Shown piece after piece: positions 6,381-7,751 of a DNA stretch of 7,751 nt (the stretch's first letter is position 1; each line of letters starts with the position of its first letter). Source of the DNA: an uncultured Clostridia bacterium (lineage in GTDB: Bacteria; Bacillota; Clostridia; Christensenellales; Aristaeellaceae). The stretch spans positions 1-7,751 of the forward strand of contig CALCQO010000021.1 of assembly GCA_937894675.1 (NCBI GenBank), read 5' to 3'. The position numbers and the translations under genes are program-made. The notes under the pieces are model-generated. The model saw nothing but the letters and a program-made list of their open reading frames with translations, was not told where the DNA came from and searched no databases.

Positions 6381-7154
6381 TCAGGGGAAACCGTCCACAT
6401 CCTCCGGAACGGCTCCGCTGTCGGCGGCTTGCGGGGCTTCGGGAGCGATATCGTCCCGCTCCTTGCGCTTGCCTGTTTTGAAGCTGGAGTCTCCCGGCAG
6501 ACCCTGCAGAAGCAGCTTCCTTGCCGAAGCGTATTCTGGCCCGATGAAGCCCAGGCGGAGCAAGAAGCACCGGAAAGCGAACTTTTCGCTGGTTTCGCTG
6601 TCGGAGGCCTTTTCTTTCGCAGTGACCCGCTTCTGCTTTTTTGCCATGTCGCAAAGAGCGGTGACAAACTGAGAGTAGGCGTGGGTTTCCTCCGGCCCCG
6701 CATCGGGCGGGAACCAAGAGAAACAAAGCCTGTCACTTTCCCGCTGGATGGGCAGGGCATCCGCGCCAACCGCCTTTCGGATCAGAGCGGATTTGCTTGC
6801 CACCAGCTTTTCGAGGTTGTCAAGCGCCGTTTCGGTGAAGCCCTCCAGCGGAACCGCAATGGAGAGCCGGTCGAGAGCATCGTCCTCGTGGCAGGGCGTT
6901 TTCGACTCAGCGTCTCCGAGAGAGTCCTCCGATACGAAGCCCTGAGCGGCCAGCCCCGCAAGTAATTGCCGTGCATCCCGCTCATCCGTGCGCTCATCCC
7001 AAAGCAGCGTCCCTTTTTTGTCGATAGTATAATTTTGCACCACATAGGCAAAGCTGGGCGCCTTTTTGTAGACTGCCCCGCAGCGGGTGAGGGCGCTGAC
7101 CGCCTCCACCAATGCCTTGCGCTCCGCGCCTGTTACGTTAAATTTGATTTCCAT
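6381..7154 (-). CDS. ICE 'virulence-related' conserved hypothetical protein
   Basis: The 257-aa product begins MEIKFNVTGAERKALVEAVS, followed by FAYVVQNYTIDKKGTLLWDE (35-54), then FTETALDNLEKLVASKSALI (106-125), and KFAFRCFLLRLGFIGPEYAS (191-210) near the end. I recognise this as a conserved family of Tn1549-like elements, usually labelled 'virulence protein' or 'virulence-related protein'. That label is historical; I know of no demonstrated function. It has no signal peptide, membrane segment or catalytic motif. Residues 226-257 form an extension that is first basic (KTGKRKERDD) and then acidic and alanine/proline-rich; it is probably disordered. I chose the ATG at 7154 because GAGGTG lies 6 nt upstream and the family starts here; the frame runs open to 7256, but without a ribosome site or family similarity. 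It is the first gene of the leftward cluster in this window. Confidence 0.88.
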   Translation of the reverse strand: MEIKFNVTGAERKALVEAVSALTRCGAVYKKAPSFAYVVQNYTIDKKGTLLWDERTDERDARQLLAGLAAQGFVSEDSLGDAESKTPCHEDDALDRLSIAVPLEGFTETALDNLEKLVASKSALIRKAVGADALPIQRESDRLCFSWFPPDAGPEETHAYSQFVTALCDMAKKQKRVTAKEKASDSETSEKFAFRCFLLRLGFIGPEYASARKLLLQGLPGDSSFKTGKRKERDDIAPEAPQAADSGAVPEDVDGFP

Positions 7155-7160
7155 ATCCCG

Positions 7161-7166
7161 CACCTC
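7161..7166 (-). promoter_or_regulatory. Ribosome binding site for the 257-aa gene
   Basis: GAGGTG on the minus strand lies 6 nt before the ATG at 7154. It supports this start over in-frame codons up to 7256. A small 5-bp hairpin (CGCAG/CTGCG, 7181-7193) lies just upstream of it in the leader. Confidence 0.7.
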
Positions 7167-7230
7167 GTTATCATATTTTCCGCAGTTCCTGCGTTTGTGG
7201 TATGTTAACTCTTGTGTGCGGAAATTGCAG

Positions 7231-7279
7231 CGCCCTTTGCGAAAAACCCGTGTCAATATTTTGGGTGTTTGAAAGGGCG
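7231..7279. repeat. Imperfect long inverted repeat in the operon leader
   Basis: CGCCCTTT (7231-7238) pairs with AAAGGGCG (7272-7279). Inside it AAAAACCC (7242-7249) pairs with GGGTGTTT (7263-7270) with one mismatch, leaving a 13-nt loop that contains AATATT. It lies about 80-125 nt upstream of the first leftward gene. Read leftward, the inner GGGT arm runs straight into TTTTT, so a terminator/antiterminator switch, an mRNA-stability hairpin or a protein-binding site are all possible. The sequence alone does not decide between them. Confidence 0.5.
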
Positions 7280-7309
7280 GTATTGTGTGGTTTGCCGAGT
7301 ATAAAGCAA

Positions 7310-7338
7310 TTGTAGAAAGTCACATTTTTTGCTATTAT
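7310..7338 (+). promoter_or_regulatory. Probable sigma-70 type promoter reading rightward
   Basis: The -35 is TTGTAG (7310-7315), the spacer 17 nt, and the -10 TATTAT (7333-7338), with a TG one base before it (7330-7331), giving an extended -10. Transcription would start near 7345 and reach the small ORF at 7398 after a leader of about 50 nt. Spacing is ideal and the -10 is good; the -35 matches four of six consensus bases. Confidence 0.55.
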
Positions 7339-7346
7339 TAAGGCAT

Positions 7347-7355
7347 AATATATCA
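7347..7355 (-). promoter_or_regulatory. Candidate extended -10 for the leftward operon
   Basis: On the minus strand TGATATATT fits TGnTATAAT with one mismatch in the hexamer. Transcription would start near 7340 and give a leader of roughly 185 nt before the ATG at 7154, including the 7231-7279 inverted repeat. No good -35 is visible, so this is weaker than the rightward promoter it nearly overlaps. If real, the two promoters are divergent and share DNA. Confidence 0.3.
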
Positions 7356-7371
7356 AATTAACCAATTAACC
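7356..7371. repeat. Tandem 8-bp repeat AATTAACC x2
   Basis: AATTAACC occurs twice head to tail (7356-7363, 7364-7371), just past the divergent -10 elements. TTAACCATT at 7366-7374 recurs at the very end of the window (7743-7751). It could be a repressor or recombinase binding site near the promoters, or chance in AT-rich DNA. Confidence 0.35.
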
Positions 7372-7397
7372 ATTTTTCGGGGCGTCGCAGATGCACC

Positions 7398-7628
7398 GTG
7401 AAAGCTTGGAGGTCATTGATAAACCATATAGGTAAAATTGAGGATTTGTTGATAAACAAAGGGTTCTACGACGCAATAGAGCTTGATGTTAACGATTTAG
7501 AAGAAATGAAAAAGTATTTATCTCAAAGTGAGTACTCAGGGAAAAATATGGACTGCTACTGCGTCTGTTGCGGAACGAATCGAATATTTGAATTTTCAAA
7601 CAGTGTAATAAAAAAGATACCGGCGTAG
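7398..7628 (+). CDS. Small cysteine-rich hypothetical ORF, possibly a truncated gene
   Basis: The frame gives up to 76 aa from GTG 7398 to TAG 7628. I do not recognise it. Its middle is helical and acidic (ELDVNDLEEMKKYL) and its end carries clustered cysteines, DCYCVCCGTNRIFEF, resembling half of a zinc ribbon. The start is uncertain: GTG 7398 has no clear ribosome site; GGAGG (7408-7412) lies only 3 nt before an in-frame TTG at 7416; GAGG at 7440-7443 could serve a TTG at 7449. A 14-codon ORF from ATG 7391 in another frame overlaps its beginning. It has its own plausible promoter (7310-7338), AT-rich codon use unlike the leftward cluster, and opposite orientation. After the stop the same frame stays open 22 more codons to a TAA at 7695-7697, with another Cys pair, so it may be the remnant of a longer gene interrupted by TAG. 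Confidence 0.45.
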   Translation: MKAWRSLINHIGKIEDLLINKGFYDAIELDVNDLEEMKKYLSQSEYSGKNMDCYCVCCGTNRIFEFSNSVIKKIPA

Positions 7629-7683
7629 ATACGAGTAGTCATAAAGACAACTTGTGAACCGAGGGTCAGGGTAAACTGCATAC

Positions 7684-7744
7684 GAAAAAAAGAATAATAT
7701 AAAAGACGAACAGACAGCAGGTAAAACAGCTGCCTGTTCGTCTT
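7684..7744 (-). terminator. Strong intrinsic terminator, leftward
   Basis: AAGACGAACAG (7703-7713) and CTGTTCGTCTT (7734-7744) form a perfect 11-bp stem, extended after one mismatch by CAGC/GCTG (7715-7718, 7729-7732), with a 10-nt loop. Read on the minus strand it is followed by a long T-rich tract (7702 down to 7685, ending in a run of seven T). This fits an intrinsic terminator for a leftward gene beyond the right edge. In the rightward direction only CTTAACC follows, so termination of the small ORF there is less likely, although the window ends here. Confidence 0.65.
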
Positions 7745-7751
7745 AACCATT

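Noticed and set aside
7155..7256. Extension of the 257-aa protein to an upstream ATG at 7256
   Set aside because: There is no ribosome site at 7256, while GAGGTG precedes ATG 7154, where the family-typical MEIKFNVTGAERKAL begins.
7251..7256. Perfect TTGACA -35 box on the minus strand
   Set aside because: No acceptable -10 hexamer lies 15-19 nt downstream (the sequence there is GC-rich), and it sits in the loop region of an inverted repeat.
1..7751. tRNA, rRNA, CRISPR array, insertion sequence, integrase or attachment site
   Set aside because: I looked on both strands and saw no cloverleaf-like segment, no regular spaced repeats, no transposase or recombinase motifs, and no convincing element ends.

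Overview
The window looks like part of an integrative conjugative element (ICE) of the Tn1549/CTn type found in GC-rich anaerobic Firmicutes (Clostridia, probably Oscillospiraceae or a related gut lineage). This rests on gene content recalled from protein families: a plasmid/ICE-type topoisomerase III, DUF4314/DUF3849 and LPD28-like accessory proteins, and a 'virulence-related protein' typical of these elements. No integrase, relaxase or type IV secretion gene lies in the window, so the ICE assignment is inference from the neighbourhood.

From about 1 to 7154 everything is on the minus strand and reads right to left as one tightly packed cluster. The order of transcription is: a 257-aa ICE 'virulence-related' protein (7154-6381); a complete S-adenosylmethionine synthetase, metK (6243-5071, GTG start); a complete topoisomerase III, topB (5036-2901); a 388-aa LPD28-like protein whose start overlaps the topB stop as ATGA (2904-1738); a 445-aa DUF4314+DUF3849 fusion (1722-385); and a protein cut by the left window edge (372-<1). 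Apart from the 137-nt gap before metK, genes are 12-34 nt apart or overlap, each with a good Shine-Dalgarno sequence.

From about 7155 to 7751 the DNA turns clearly AT-richer. It holds a leader with an imperfect long inverted repeat, a probable divergent promoter region (about 7310-7376), a small rightward cysteine-rich ORF of unknown function (7398-7628), and a strong hairpin at the right edge. This hairpin looks like a terminator for a leftward gene outside the window.

The most interesting signals are: (1) the last three genes of the cluster encode unrelated bodies but carry the same roughly 37-residue basic C-terminal tail, which suggests a shared docking or translocation signal; (2) a full-length metK lies inside a mobile-element operon next to topB, possibly supplying SAM to element-borne methylation; (3) the 388-aa protein contains an internal tandem duplication. 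TopB presumably acts in element DNA replication or transfer; the accessory proteins have no established biochemical role. All family names are from memory of sequence patterns, with no database search.
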